Of a stretch of 64,000 bases of DNA, positions 21,085 through 31,335 are shown one piece after another. A program made the translations under genes and the position numbers. Position 1 is the first letter of the stretch. Every line of letters begins with the position of its first letter. The DNA lies in the NCBI RefSeq assembly GCF_012489685.1, contig NC_080044.1, positions 21,928,369-21,992,368 of the forward strand, in the 5' to 3' direction. A model generated the notes under the pieces. It had not been told where the DNA came from and did no database searches. It worked only from the letters and a program-made list of their open reading frames with translations. The DNA comes from Lotus japonicus (lineage: Eukaryota > Streptophyta > Magnoliopsida > Fabales > Fabaceae).

Positions 21085-22467
21085 GAACCAGTCAGAACCA
21101 GATCTGCCTTCAGATCTCCTGAAGAGACCTTGCTCAGTCTGAAAGGATTGGTGTCCTTAATTGAACCCAAGTCCATAGATGAAGCTCTTCAGGACAAGGA
21201 TTGGATTCTGGCCATGGAAGAAGAATTGAATCAATTCTCCAAGAATGATGTTTGGAGCTTAGTGAAGAAACCTGAGAATGTCCATGTTATTGGAACGAAA
21301 TGGGTATTCAGAAACAAGCTGAATGAGAAAGGAGATGTAGTCAGAAACAAGGCAAGGCTAGTTGCTCAAGGCTACAGCCAGCAGGAAGGAATAGACTACA
21401 CTGAAACATTTGCTCCAGTAGCAAGACTGGAGGCAATCAGACTGTTGATCTCTTTCTCAGTAAATCACAACATAGTTCTACATCAGATGGACGTAAAGAG
21501 TGCCTTCCTAAATGGTTATATCTCAGAGGAAGTCTATGTTCATCAACCCCCAGGTTTTGAAGATGAGAAGAAACCAGACCATGTGTTCAAATTGAAGAAA
21601 TCACTCTACGGTCTGAAGCAAGCTCCCAGAGCATGGTATGAGAGACTCAGCTCATTCCTTCTGGAGAATGAGTTTGTAAGGGGTAGAGTAGATACAACTC
21701 TTTTTTGCAAGACGTATAAAGATGATATCTTAATTATGCAAATTTATGTTGATGATATTATATTTGGTTCTGCTAATCAATCTCTATGCAAAGAATTTTC
21801 TGAGATGATGCAGGCTGAATTCGAGATGAGTATGATGGGAGAATTAAAGTACTTTCTGGGAATACAAGTTGATCAAACACCAGAAGGAACATATATCCAT
21901 CAGAGCAAGTACACTAAAGAACTTCTGAAGAAGTTCAATATGCTGGAATCTACAGTGGCCAAGACTCCAATGCATCCTACATGCATTCTGGAGAAAGAAG
22001 ATAAAAGTGGTAAAGTATGTCAGAAGCTCTATCGTGGCATGATAGGTTCACTTCTATACTTAACTGCATCTAGGCCAGACATATTATTTAGTGTTCACTT
22101 ATGTGCTCGCTTCCAATCAGATCCAAGGGAAACCCACTTAACTGCTGTTAAGAGGATCCTAAGGTATCTGAAAGGAACCACTAACCTTGGCTTGATGTAC
22201 AAGAAAACATCAGAGTATAAGCTTTCAGGTTATTGTGATGCTGATTATGCTGGAGATAGAACAGAGAGAAAAAGTACTTCTGGAAATTGTCAATTTCTGG
22301 GAAGCAATCTAGTCTCATGGGCAAGCAAGAGGCAATCAACCATTGCACTATCAACTGCAGAGGCAGAATATATCTCAGCAGCAATATGCAGCACTCAGAT
22401 GCTCTGGATGAAACATCAGCTGGAGGATTATCAGATCCTTGAGAGCAATATCCCAAATTTATTGTGA
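21085..22467 (+). pseudogene. pol: SIRE Pol, RT and RNase H part (element A)
   Basis: Pol continues in frame straight after the Tekay-type insertion. RT motifs are complete: [25 protein letters not shown], the [11 protein letters not shown] motif, [15 protein letters not shown] and the catalytic YVDDIIFGS. RNase H follows with CDADYAGD, the [18 protein letters not shown] motif and the final helix. Near 22451-22462 this copy has one base more than element B, so the frame ends prematurely at 22467; the remaining RNase H residues appear in the next frame (22439-22693). Apart from that shift and the split, the domains look undamaged. Confidence 0.9.
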
Positions 22468-22693
22468 TAACACTGCTGCAATCTCATTAAGTAAGAATCC
22501 TATCTTGCATTCAAGGGCAAAGCACATTGAGGTAAAGTATCACTTTATTAGAGATTATGTACAGAAGGGCGTACTTCTTCTGAAGTTTGTTGATACTGAC
22601 CATCAATGGGCAGATATCTTTACAAAGCCCTTAGCAGAGGATAGATTTAATTTTATTCTGAAAAATCTAAACATGGACTTTTGTCCAGAGTGA
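22463..22693 (+). pseudogene. pol: SIRE RNase H C-terminus after frameshift
   Basis: The frame carries [27 protein letters not shown] and HQWADIFTKPL, the invariant end of copia RNase H. It is the shifted continuation of the preceding frame. The same residues are fused in frame in element B (ending at 41479), which shows that the single-base change is specific to copy A. The stop is at 22691-22693. Confidence 0.9.
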
Positions 22694-23137
22694 AGATGGA
22701 TCAGAACCTCTGACTATGATACTTCTTGATCAGAAGATGTCTAGTCCAGAAGGTAACTCAATCAGAGTGTGTGTACCCACTGGTACTGACTCTGAAGCTG
22801 AGACAACAACACGTGTGTCAGAATTTCTGATGCATAGTTCCTTGTGCCCGTGTGACAGTCTGTTATGATTGCGTGTAGATATGCTTCTCTCCTGTGTGTG
22901 ATTTGTGTATTTTACTGTTACTATCTATCTTTAATTTTCAACCGTTGATCTTAAAGTGCTTTTTGAATCAACAACGGTTATTTGTCAAAACCCACTATAC
23001 ACACACGATCTCTTTCACTTCCGGTTTTTACTCTCGCTCTCTCTGCTTTTCAAAACCGCTTATTCTCGATTTCTCTCTCGATCTCTCTTCATCTTTCAAC
23101 CTTCATCTTCTACCTCAAACCTTCAACCGCTTCAAAA
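22694..23137 (+). other. SIRE spacer between pol and ORF3
   Basis: This 0.44-kb non-coding spacer ends in a strongly CT-rich stretch (22985-23130) just before the ORF3 ATG. The CT-rich part is open in the ORF3 frame from an ATG at 22982 and would encode a Leu/Ser/Phe-rich hydrophobic leader. It more likely serves as an untranslated leader. Element B has the same spacer at 41480-41923. Confidence 0.6.
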
Positions 23138-25996
23138 ATGGTGAGACAAACCAGAAGATCTACTGCAGATGCACCTCAGTTCCCTCACATGGTAGTTGGT
23201 CTAGCAACGGGTCAAAGGGGCCCTGAGAATCCGACACAAGATCAAGGTCAAGCTCAAGAACAGAGTGTTCCAATTGCAGAACGGGGCTGTGCCGTTCACT
23301 GCGTATTTGCTCCTGAGGAACTTCAAGTCCTGGCTGAATGGAGATTCGACCTCGACAACCTGGCTACAAATGGGTATGATCTTCGTCCTGAAGTCCAAGT
23401 TCAAGGTTGGGGAAATTACTTCAACAGACTTCGAGGACCGGTGTATGAGAAACTGGTAAAGGAATTCTGGAAGCACGCCGACTGCGATGATACTCAGGTG
23501 GTATCTCACATTCTTGGAAGAAAGATCATCATCACTGAGAAGTCATTCGTGAATCTGCTGGGTGCAGATACTGCTTTTGGGTATCGTTTCCAACTCACGG
23601 AATCGAAGCTGAAACCCAGCACCAAGGATACAATCAACCAGGCCCTGTACACCACTTACAAACCGGGCAAGACGACTTACAAGGTGATGGACCTTCATCC
23701 TAAGCTCAGGATCTGGCACAAGATCCTGCTCCACTGCATAAACCAGAGACCAAAGGGCAGTTCTCCAGACTACATCAACTTCAACCAGAAGGTGATGTTG
23801 TTCTTTATCCAAGACCAGAAGAAGATCTGCCTTCCCTACTTCCTGTTCTCCTACTTGAAGGAATGCATCCGGAAGTCTCGCACCACTGCCTCCATCAAGT
23901 CAGCAATCAAATATATCCCCTTTGGGAGACTGCTCTCAGACTTTCTCATTGAAAGCAACCTGGTGCAAGATCTGGTCAATGCTGGATGTGTAGAGGATCT
24001 GAGCACCATTGTCAGTGATGTCTTCACTGCAAATTCTCTGAAGAAGATGGGTTTGGTCCAGAAGAAGATTGCTCCTGCTCGTGAAGACACATCTTCTGAA
24101 ATCAGAAGTAGAAGGATGCCTCTGAATGACTACCCTCTGTGGACACAGGCAGACAATCCTGACGCCATTAGGTGCTATGTTGATGACCTAAGGGCTCAAG
24201 GATTCGAAATTGATCTTGATGATTTCGTCAGCAGACTGCCGCCAGCTCCAGAGTTTCCTTCTCCTCCCAAGAAGAAAGCTCAGAGGAAGATGATACTGGA
24301 CGAATCTTCTGAGGAATCCGATGTCCCTCTGGTCAAAAAGAAGAAGAGAAAGCCTGATGATGGTGATGATAGTGATAATGAGGATGGTCCTCCCAAGAAG
24401 AAGAAGAAGCAGGTCAGAATCGTGGTGAAGCCTACTCGGGTGGAACCAGCTGCTGAAGTGGTCAGAAGGACTGAACCTCCTGCCAGAGTGACTAGATCAT
24501 CAGCACATTCAAGTAAGCCTGCACTTGCTTCTAATGATGATTTGAATTTATTTGATGCACTCCCTATATCTGCTATGCTCAAACACTCCTCAAATCCCCT
24601 CACTCCTATTCCTGAATCCCAACCAGCTGCACAAACCCCCTCTCCACCACATTCCCCAAGATCTTCATTCTTTCAACCTTCACCTACTGAAGCACCTCTC
24701 TGGAATTTGCTTCAGAACCAACCCTCTAGGTTAGAAGAACCTACCTCTCCCATTACCATTCAGTACAACCCATTATCTTCTGAACCCATCATTCATGCAC
24801 AACCAGAGCCTACCCACACAGAACCTGAGCCCAGAACCTCTGATCACTCTGTCCCAAGAGCATCAGAACGTCTGGCTCTCAAACCCACGGATACAGACTC
24901 TTCCACAGCCTATACACCCGTATCCTTCCCAACCAATGTTGCTGATTCTTCTCCCTCCAATAACTCTGAATCCATTAGAAAATTCATGGAGGTAAGAAAA
25001 GAAAAGGTGTCTACCCTAGAAGAGTATTATCTTACTTGTCCAAGCCCTAGGAGATATCCTGGCCCTAGACCTGAACGTCTAGTTGACCCAGATGAACCTA
25101 TCTTGGCCAATCCTTTACAAGAGGCAGACCCTTTAGCTCAACAAGCTCACCCTGTCCCTGACCAACAAGAGCCTATTCAACCAGAACCTGAACCCGAACA
25201 TTCAGTGTCTAACCAATCCTCGGTTAGATCACCCCATCCTCTGGTTGAAACTTCAGACCCTCATCTTGGAACCTCTGAACCCAATGCTCAAATGATTAAC
25301 ATTGGTTCTCCACAAGGTGCCTCTGAAGCTCACAGCAGCAATCACCCAGCCTCTCCTGAACCCAACCTCTCCATAATTCCCTACACTCACCTCCGACCCA
25401 CATCTCTCTCTGAGTGCATCAATACTTTCTATCATGAAGCTTCTATGATGCTACGCAATGTGCACGGTCAGACTGACCTCAGTGAGAATGCTGAACGTGT
25501 GGCTGATGAGTGGAACAATCTGGGCACTTGGCTAGTGGCTCAAGTTCCAATTATGATGCAGCTCCTGCATGCAGAGGGAAGTCAGAGCATTGAGGCTGCC
25601 AAGCAAAGGTTTGCTCGACGGGTGGCTCTTCATGAACAAGAACAGAGACATAAGCTTCTCGAAGCTATTGAAGAAGCCAAGAGAAAGAAAGCTCAAGCAG
25701 AAGAAGCTGCACGTCTAGCAGCAGCTCAAGCTGAACAAGTCAGACTAGAGGCAGAGCGACTTGAGGCTGAGGCTGAAGCTCTTAGATGCCAAGCACTTGC
25801 ACCAGTTGTGTTTACTCCTGCTGCTTCTGCTTCCATTCCAGATCCTCAAGCTGCTCAGAATGTTCCTTCCAGTCCTACTCAGTCAAGCTCATCCAGACTC
25901 GACATCATGGAACAGCGTCTTGACATTCATGAATCCATGCTGATTGAGATGAAGCACATGATGATGGAACTTCTGCGACGAACTGATAAACCTTAG
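23138..25996 (+). CDS. SIRE envelope-like ORF3 protein
   Basis: This 952-aa frame uses the ATG at 23138 (good context, AAAAATGG); an in-frame ATG at 22982 would add 52 hydrophobic residues. The N-terminal third (from EELQVLAEWRFD through FWKHAD, LGADTAFGYRF and IPFGRLLSDF) matches the 'putative plant transposon protein' domain found in SIRE and Athila third ORFs. Then come two Lys-rich nuclear-localisation-like stretches with an acidic spacer (KKKKRKPDDGDDSDNEDGPP), a long Pro/Ser-rich middle, and a C-terminal coiled coil (EAIEEAKRKKAQAEEAARL to EAEALR). SIRE ORF3 has been called envelope-like, but I see no convincing membrane span in the main body. Function is unknown; the copy is intact. 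Confidence 0.85.
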   Translation: MVRQTRRSTADAPQFPHMVVGLATGQRGPENPTQDQGQAQEQSVPIAERGCAVHCVFAPEELQVLAEWRFDLDNLATNGYDLRPEVQVQGWGNYFNRLRGPVYEKLVKEFWKHADCDDTQVVSHILGRKIIITEKSFVNLLGADTAFGYRFQLTESKLKPSTKDTINQALYTTYKPGKTTYKVMDLHPKLRIWHKILLHCINQRPKGSSPDYINFNQKVMLFFIQDQKKICLPYFLFSYLKECIRKSRTTASIKSAIKYIPFGRLLSDFLIESNLVQDLVNAGCVEDLSTIVSDVFTANSLKKMGLVQKKIAPAREDTSSEIRSRRMPLNDYPLWTQADNPDAIRCYVDDLRAQGFEIDLDDFVSRLPPAPEFPSPPKKKAQRKMILDESSEESDVPLVKKKKRKPDDGDDSDNEDGPPKKKKKQVRIVVKPTRVEPAAEVVRRTEPPARVTRSSAHSSKPALASNDDLNLFDALPISAMLKHSSNPLTPIPESQPAAQTPSPPHSPRSSFFQPSPTEAPLWNLLQNQPSRLEEPTSPITIQYNPLSSEPIIHAQPEPTHTEPEPRTSDHSVPRASERLALKPTDTDSSTAYTPVSFPTNVADSSPSNNSESIRKFMEVRKEKVSTLEEYYLTCPSPRRYPGPRPERLVDPDEPILANPLQEADPLAQQAHPVPDQQEPIQPEPEPEHSVSNQSSVRSPHPLVETSDPHLGTSEPNAQMINIGSPQGASEAHSSNHPASPEPNLSIIPYTHLRPTSLSECINTFYHEASMMLRNVHGQTDLSENAERVADEWNNLGTWLVAQVPIMMQLLHAEGSQSIEAAKQRFARRVALHEQEQRHKLLEAIEEAKRKKAQAEEAARLAAAQAEQVRLEAERLEAEAEALRCQALAPVVFTPAASASIPDPQAAQNVPSSPTQSSSSRLDIMEQRLDIHESMLIEMKHMMMELLRRTDKP

Positions 25997-26349
25997 CTTT
26001 AGGATCTCTTCGTTTTTCCTTTTCTTTAACGTTGTTTTATTTTTGTTAAACTCTGTTTCTTTTTATTTACTTATTCTACTTTGTTCGTTTGTGATTATTA
26101 TGCATATCTATATATACTTGTGTCACATATGTTTGCAAAAATCCTTTTATTCATAATATTTTTCTGTTTACATCATACATTTTTTTTCTGTGTTTACATC
26201 ATACATTTTTTTCTTAAAGTCTAGAATGGAGGATCTCTCCTCATTCTTCTGCACTCCTGGCGCTGCTCTGACCTATCCTTCTCCAGACGCTCCAGTGCAT
26301 ACTGGATGTTGCTGAGCCTGTCCTTTAGCTCATCCCTCTCCAGAATCTC
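25997..26349 (+). other. SIRE 3' non-coding, AT-rich
   Basis: This T-rich spacer follows ORF3, with a duplicated CATCATACATTTTTTTC phrase (26172-26215). From about 26226 it overlaps the part of the antisense ORF that lies beyond the stop acquired in this copy. Confidence 0.5.
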
Positions 26350-26613
26350 TTATGTGGTCTTGAGCTTCTCTTCCAAACCCTCTTTTTCTTCCAGCAGCTT
26401 GAGTTCAAGCCGGCTGAGTTCTTGTACCTCCTCCACGAAGGCAAGAAATTCCCTCAGGTCTCTCTTCACCTCTGGACGCAGGTCCTCTTCCAGCAGTGAC
26501 CGTGTCAGCTCCGCGATGGTCGTTGCACCCTCTGGATGCCTGATGTTCAGGAACAAGTCCTCCTCAAAGGCCTTCTTCCTCAGCTCTTCTAGTGCTACGA
26601 TGTATGATGCCAT
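26350..26613 (-). pseudogene. SIRE antisense ORF, truncated copy
   Basis: Opposite to the element's genes, an ATG at 26613 opens an 87-codon frame starting MASYIVALEELRKKAFEEDL. It is predicted to be highly helical and rich in Glu/Leu/Lys. Element B encodes the same protein but runs to 130 aa (44994-45386). Here a GAA codon has become TAA at 26350-26352, and beyond the stop the frame remains open and alignable. A TATA box lies about 60 bases upstream on the same strand. No known family is recognised; coiled-coil character is the only visible property. Antisense extra ORFs are known in plant LTR retrotransposons, but I cannot place this one. Confidence 0.55.
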
Positions 26614-26668
26614 TTTTCTTTACTGAGAATTGTTCGAAAGTTAATGTATGATACCTTTCTCTCCAACG

Positions 26669-26679
26669 CTTTATATAGG
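26669..26679 (-). promoter_or_regulatory. Antisense TATA box in SIRE 3' region
   Basis: On the minus strand CCTATATAAAG lies about 56 bases before the ATG of the antisense ORF, leaving room for a leader of about 25-30 bases. Element B keeps the same box at 45443-45453. Position and conservation suggest a minus-strand promoter separate from the LTR. Confidence 0.5.
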
Positions 26680-27405
26680 CTTCACTTTCTCTCTGAAAGT
26701 TAATGCCCCTACGGTTTTTCGAGGTTAAGTTCTTGGTAATTGACCCTTCTCTTTACTCACTTGACCGGTGGTAAACGTTCTTCTCTTGCATTAACTCTTC
26801 TATTTATTTCGCCTAACTCTGATTCTTGCATCGTTTTCATTTCCGTTAAACTTAGACCTTCTCTAAGGGGGAGTACCTTGTACTTCAAGCTAAGTTTTTC
26901 ACACCCCAAGCTTTTTGCTTATGACAAAAAGGGGGAGTAAACCCAGTTTTTGATGTGTAAGATGTGTTAGTGTGATTTATTTTTTCTTTTGGAGAATTTA
27001 AGAGTTCCACCTTCATGACCATAGATGTGTCACTGGGCAAATACAAGGAATACATTTCACTTCTTCTGAAGTGATTCTAAGTTGACTCTGATACCCAAGA
27101 CTCTGATACCCTGTCCGTGACTCTGATTACTTATGCGCTCTGATTACTCGATTTTCATCTATGTCATAAGTTCTTCACTCTGAACTCTTATATCATTTAG
27201 CTCAGAATATAGACTTTACTAACGCTTTCATCAAGTATTAGATTCAGGGGGAGCTAAGCTCAGAATCAAGCAGTGACTTGAATTCAGAATGAGCAAGATA
27301 AACTATTCACATCAGGATAAGTATTATTCTATATCTCTAAACTCTGAGTGAATTCATTTTAATGTTTAAGAATTGTTCATCAAAAATCTTAGTTTTGTCA
27401 TCATC
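26680..27405 (+). other. SIRE 3' untranslated region with extra purine tracts
   Basis: There is no credible gene here. Three GGGGGAG motifs resembling the real polypurine tract occur at 26865-26873, 26926-26936 (AAAAAGGGGGAG) and 27246-27252. TCTGA words are frequent, as in the LTR. The same layout is found in element B at 45454-46179. Confidence 0.6.
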
Positions 27406-27419
27406 AAAAAGGGGGAGAT
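27406..27419 (+). other. Polypurine tract of SIRE element A
   Basis: AAAAAGGGGGAGAT abuts the first base of the 3' LTR (27420). This is where RNase H would leave the primer for plus-strand synthesis. Element B has the same tract at 46180-46193. Confidence 0.9.
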
Positions 27420-28624
27420 TGTAAGTTCAAAGTTTTGATCTAGTAGTACAACTCTATGTTTTGATGATTACAAGTTAACCTTTTGATATGAACAATTGTG
27501 GTACTCTAACGTGTTTTTCTGAGTGTGCTATTTACAGGCTCTGACCTCAACTCAATCTCACACAAATCAGAAGCACTGTGTATAAAGAGCTACCCAAGCA
27601 ACGCTTTCGCATTCACCATGTTCAGTATGAACAGTGGAAAAGCTTCAGAAGTTCTGAAGTTATACAAACTCTGATGTGGACTCAGTCACGAGAAGCTCTG
27701 AAGATCCAGAAAGTCTGATAACCAAGAAACACTGAAGGCTCAGATGTTCTGATGGTGTAGAAGACTCTGAAGATCCAGAAGCTGATTAGTGAAGTTCTGA
27801 TGTCCAGAAGCAAGATACTCTGAAGACCATGTTCTTCCCTCTGAGTTCAGAATCAGAAGAAACAATGGTCAGAGGATCTGGGCTTTCCCTCTGACTCTGA
27901 TCAACCGGCTTCACAAGTTCCAATATGAAGCATCCCCTGATCAGAAGTCTCCTAGGTTTAAAGGTCAAGTCGCTGTCCAAGTACAAAAGCAACTGTACCT
28001 TCCTGACGACCTACCTAACGTTCTCAGCCACAGCAGAAGCTGGATTTTCCAGAACTGCCCTCCAACGGTAGCATTTCCCATGCATCGCTCAACCCTAATC
28101 CTTGGAGTATATAAAGAGGTTGAAGACTGAAAGAAACGGCTAGAAGCATTCACATACGCAAGACATATTCAAAATCTTCTAAGTTTTCTTTCATCTGAAA
28201 TTCATTGAGTTTACTATTAGCTTTTTAGAAGCAAATCTCTTGTAAACAATTCTTTGATAAACAGTTTGTTTAGTTCCTTTAGGAGATCAAGGTTGATCGG
28301 ATCCTAGAGAAGACTAAGAGAGTGAATCTTAGTGTGAGCTAAGTCAGTGTAATTGTTAGTCACTTGTAGGTTTCAAGTGTAGTTGTAACTCTTACCTGAT
28401 TAGTGGATTGCCTTCATTCTAAGAAGGAAGAAATCACCTTAACGGGTGGACTGGAGTAACTTGAGTGATTTATCAAGTGAACCAGGATAAAATCCTTGTG
28501 TGCTTTTCTATCTCTTATCTTTAGCACTTAAGTTTTGGAAAGATTTGTCAAAATCTTTAAGGTGGAAGTTTTATACTGAAAACGTTATTCAAACCCCCCC
28601 TTTCTACCGTTTTTCATACCTTCA
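27420..28624 (+). repeat. 3' LTR of SIRE element A
   Basis: This 1205-bp partner of 6730-7934 has the same length and about six visible substitutions. The TATA box is at 28108-28116. It ends CATACCTTCA before the target duplication GACTA and the resumed Tat RT. Confidence 0.95.
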
Positions 28625-30430
28625 GACTACACGGATCTGAACAAAGCATGTCCTAAGGGTTCTTACCCGCTGCCAAGCATCAACAAGTTGGTGAATGGGG
28701 CGTCCGGAAATGAGCTGCTAAGTCTGATGGATGCCTATTCAGGGTATCACCAAATCAAGATGCACCCATCAGATGAGGACAAGACAACTTTCATGACCGC
28801 CAGAGTGAATTATTGTTATCAAACAATGCCTTTTGGATTAAAGAATGTCGGGGCGACGTACCAACGGCTGATGGATAGGGTTTTTGAAGATCAAGTGGGA
28901 AGGAACATGGAAGTTCACGTCGATGACATGATCGTAAAATCGGATTTGGGAATCAATCATCATGAGGACTTGTTAAAAGCTTTTGGCGGACTCCGAAAGC
29001 ATAACATGAGACTCAATCCGGAAAAATGTTCTTTTGGGATACAAGGTGGGTAGTTCTTAGGCTTTATGATAACATCAAGGGGAATTGAAATCAATCCAGA
29101 TAAGTGCAAAGCAATTCAAGAAATGAAGAGCCCAAGCAGTGTGAAAGAGGTGCAGCACCTAACAGGGCGGATCGCGGCCCTTTCTAGGTTTCTCCCTAAT
29201 TCGGGCGACAAGTCAGCCCCGTTCTTCAAGTGCCTCAAGAAAAACACAGATTTTGAGTGGAGTCCAGAAGGTGAGGAAGCCTTCAATCGCCTTAAGGAGA
29301 TGTTGTCTGCACCGCCTGTTCTATCGAAACCCATTCAAGGTTTCTCTTTACATTTGTATTTCTCTGTCAGCGACCACGCAATCCGCTCAGTATTTCTTCA
29401 AGAAATAGATGGTGAACAAAAAATAGTTTACTTTGTAAGCCATACGCTCCAAGGGGCGGAAGTCAGATACCAAAAGATAGAAAAAGCGGCACACGCCGTA
29501 CTTGTTGCCGCCAGGCGCCTAAGGCCTTACTTCCAAAGCTTTCAGGTAAAAGTAAGAACTGACCTACCTTTGAGACATGTGTTACAGAAGCCAGACTTAT
29601 CAGGAAGGCTTGTCGAGTGGTCGGTGGAACTATCAGAGTATGGTTTGCAGTATGACAAGAGGGGAAAGGTTGGAGCGCAGGCTCTAGCTGATTTTGTGGT
29701 AGAATTAACACCGGAAGTTGGAGAAAGGGTAAACACGCAGTGGACGCTGTTCGTTGATGGGTCATCGAATGAGAGCGGAATTGAAGCAGGGGTCACACTG
29801 CAGGGGCCTGGGGAGTTAGTACTAGAGCAGTCTCTAAGGTTTCAGTTTAAGGCTAGTAATAATCAGGCGGAATATGAAGCTTTAATCGCAGGTTTGAAGT
29901 TGGCTATCGAGGTTCAGATCGATAGTTTGCTGGTGAGGACATATTCGCTGTTGGTGGCAAACCAAGTGAACAAAGTATTCCAGGTGAAAGAGCCGGCCTT
30001 GATAAATTATCTAGAGCACGTTAGGCTCCTGATGAGTCGATTGAAGGAGGTAGTGGTCGAGTTCGTGCCGAGAACACAGAATCAAAGGGCGGACACCCTG
30101 GCAAAACTGGCAAGCACTCGGAAGCCTGGAAGTAATCGGAGTGTGATTCAGGAGACACTCGCCAACCCAAGCATAGAGGGAGAGCTGGCGGAAGAGCCAA
30201 GTGGGGTAGTGAAGTACACAAAAGAGCAAAGGCGAGAAGCGGGGCATTACACACTGCTTGATGGAACGCTTTTCCGAAGGGGATTCAGCTCGCCCCTCTT
30301 ACGGTGTCTCCTACCTGGTAAGTCTGAGAGCGTTATGGAAGAGGTTCACGGAGGGGTTTGCGCCAGTCACATAGGAGGGAGATCCCTAGCGAGCAAGGTC
30401 CTTAGGGCGGGATTTTACTGCCCACGATAA
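28625..30430 (+). pseudogene. Tat RT, RNase H and second RNase H
   Basis: The Tat polyprotein resumes after SIRE A with the RT segment CPKGSYPLPSIN, LMDAYSGYHQIKM, MPFGLKN and a catalytic HVDDMIVKS motif. An in-frame TAG at 29051-29053 breaks it (GIQGG-stop-FLGFM). From 29066 the frame has the RT thumb (VQHLTGRIAALSRF), RNase H (YFVSHTLQGAEVRYQKIEK) and then a second, archaeal-like RNase H typical of the Tat lineage (LFVDGSSNESG, NNQAEYEALIAGL, RADTLAKLAS). In that domain the usual SDSQL motif reads RTYSLL, so a catalytic Asp is lost. The frame ends at 30428-30430, in the zinc-finger region of integrase. Confidence 0.85.
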
Positions 30431-31335
30431 CGAAAGATTGTGCGGAATTTGTAAAGAAATGCGAAAAGTGTCAAATGTTCGTAGACTTACCCAAGGGCTC
30501 GCCAGAGCAACTGGCTACGATCAGCTCGCCATGGCCTTTCGCCATGTGGGGAGTTGAACTCGTCGGAGCTTTCCCAACCGCCAAGTCACAAATGAAGTTC
30601 ATCCTCGTGGCGGTGGACTATTTCACCAAGTGGGTAGAGGCCGAGCCCCTTGCAAGCATTACCGCAGGCAAGATCGTACACTTTTACTGGAAGAGAATCG
30701 TGTGCTGGTTTGGGGTCCCGAGGGCGATTGTCTCAGATAATGGGACGCAGTTTGCAAGTAATCAGGCGAGGGAATTTTGCGAAGAGATGGGTATCCAGAC
30801 CAATGGGCAGGCGGAATAAGATAATAAGGTGATCTTGCGAGGTTTAAAGCGTCGACTTTTCGAAACAAAGGGTGCTTGGTTGGACGAGCTTCCGGTGGTG
30901 ATCTGGTCCTATAACACAACGCAACATTCGACAACAGGGGAGACCCCTTTCAGGATGACCTATGGCGCGGACGCCATGTTGCCCGTGGAAATAGACAACA
31001 GCTCTTAGAGGACGGCACCGCACTTTGAGGGCGAGAACCCTTCCAACATGGCAGTGGAACTAGACTTGTTATCTGAAACACGAGACGAGGCTCGTATCAG
31101 AGAGGCTGCAATGAAGCAGCAAGCTGCAGCAAAATATGACACGAAGGTTCGCCCAAGGGCGATGCAGGAGGAGGATCTGGTGCTTAAGAAACGAACCGGG
31201 AACACGGGAAACAAGTTAAACTCGATCTAGGAAGGCCCTTACAGGATTTTGAAGGTATTAGGGAAGAGGGCCTATCACCTAGAAAGCTTAGATGGGAGGC
31301 GGGTGCCAGGGTCTTGGAATGCAGCGAGTTTGAGG
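30420..31335 (+). pseudogene. Tat integrase, decayed
   Basis: The finger Cys pair (CEKCQM) is readable near 30455, then the core begins in frame 30475-30819. The first catalytic Asp is replaced (WGVELVGAFP, where the family has D), the second is present (IVSDNGTQF), and TNGQAE holds the Glu. Between the second Asp and Glu about ten residues normally present are missing, and a stop follows immediately (30817-30819). Further stops interrupt the C-terminal part (about 31006 and 31228), which still shows LRGLKRRLF, ETPFRMTYGADAMLPVE and YHLESLDGR. The gene is inactive. Confidence 0.8.

Larger units (their letters stand above)
6730..28624 (+). mobile_element. SIRE-lineage copia element A (with nested insertion)
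   Basis: A complete Ty1/copia element is bounded by 1205-bp LTRs (6730-7934 and 27420-28624) that start TGTAAG and end CTTCA. It is flanked by a perfect 5-bp target duplication, GACTA (6725-6729 and 28625-28629). Inside, in order, are an initiator-Met-type primer site, gag, a +1-shifted pol (PR, IN, RT, RH), an envelope-like ORF3, a small antisense ORF and a polypurine tract. Without the 9.8-kb Tekay-type insertion in pol it is about 12.1 kb, the same size as element B. By eye the two LTRs differ at about six positions, so the insertion is recent. Pol is split and frameshifted, so this copy cannot make all its own proteins. Confidence 0.95.
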
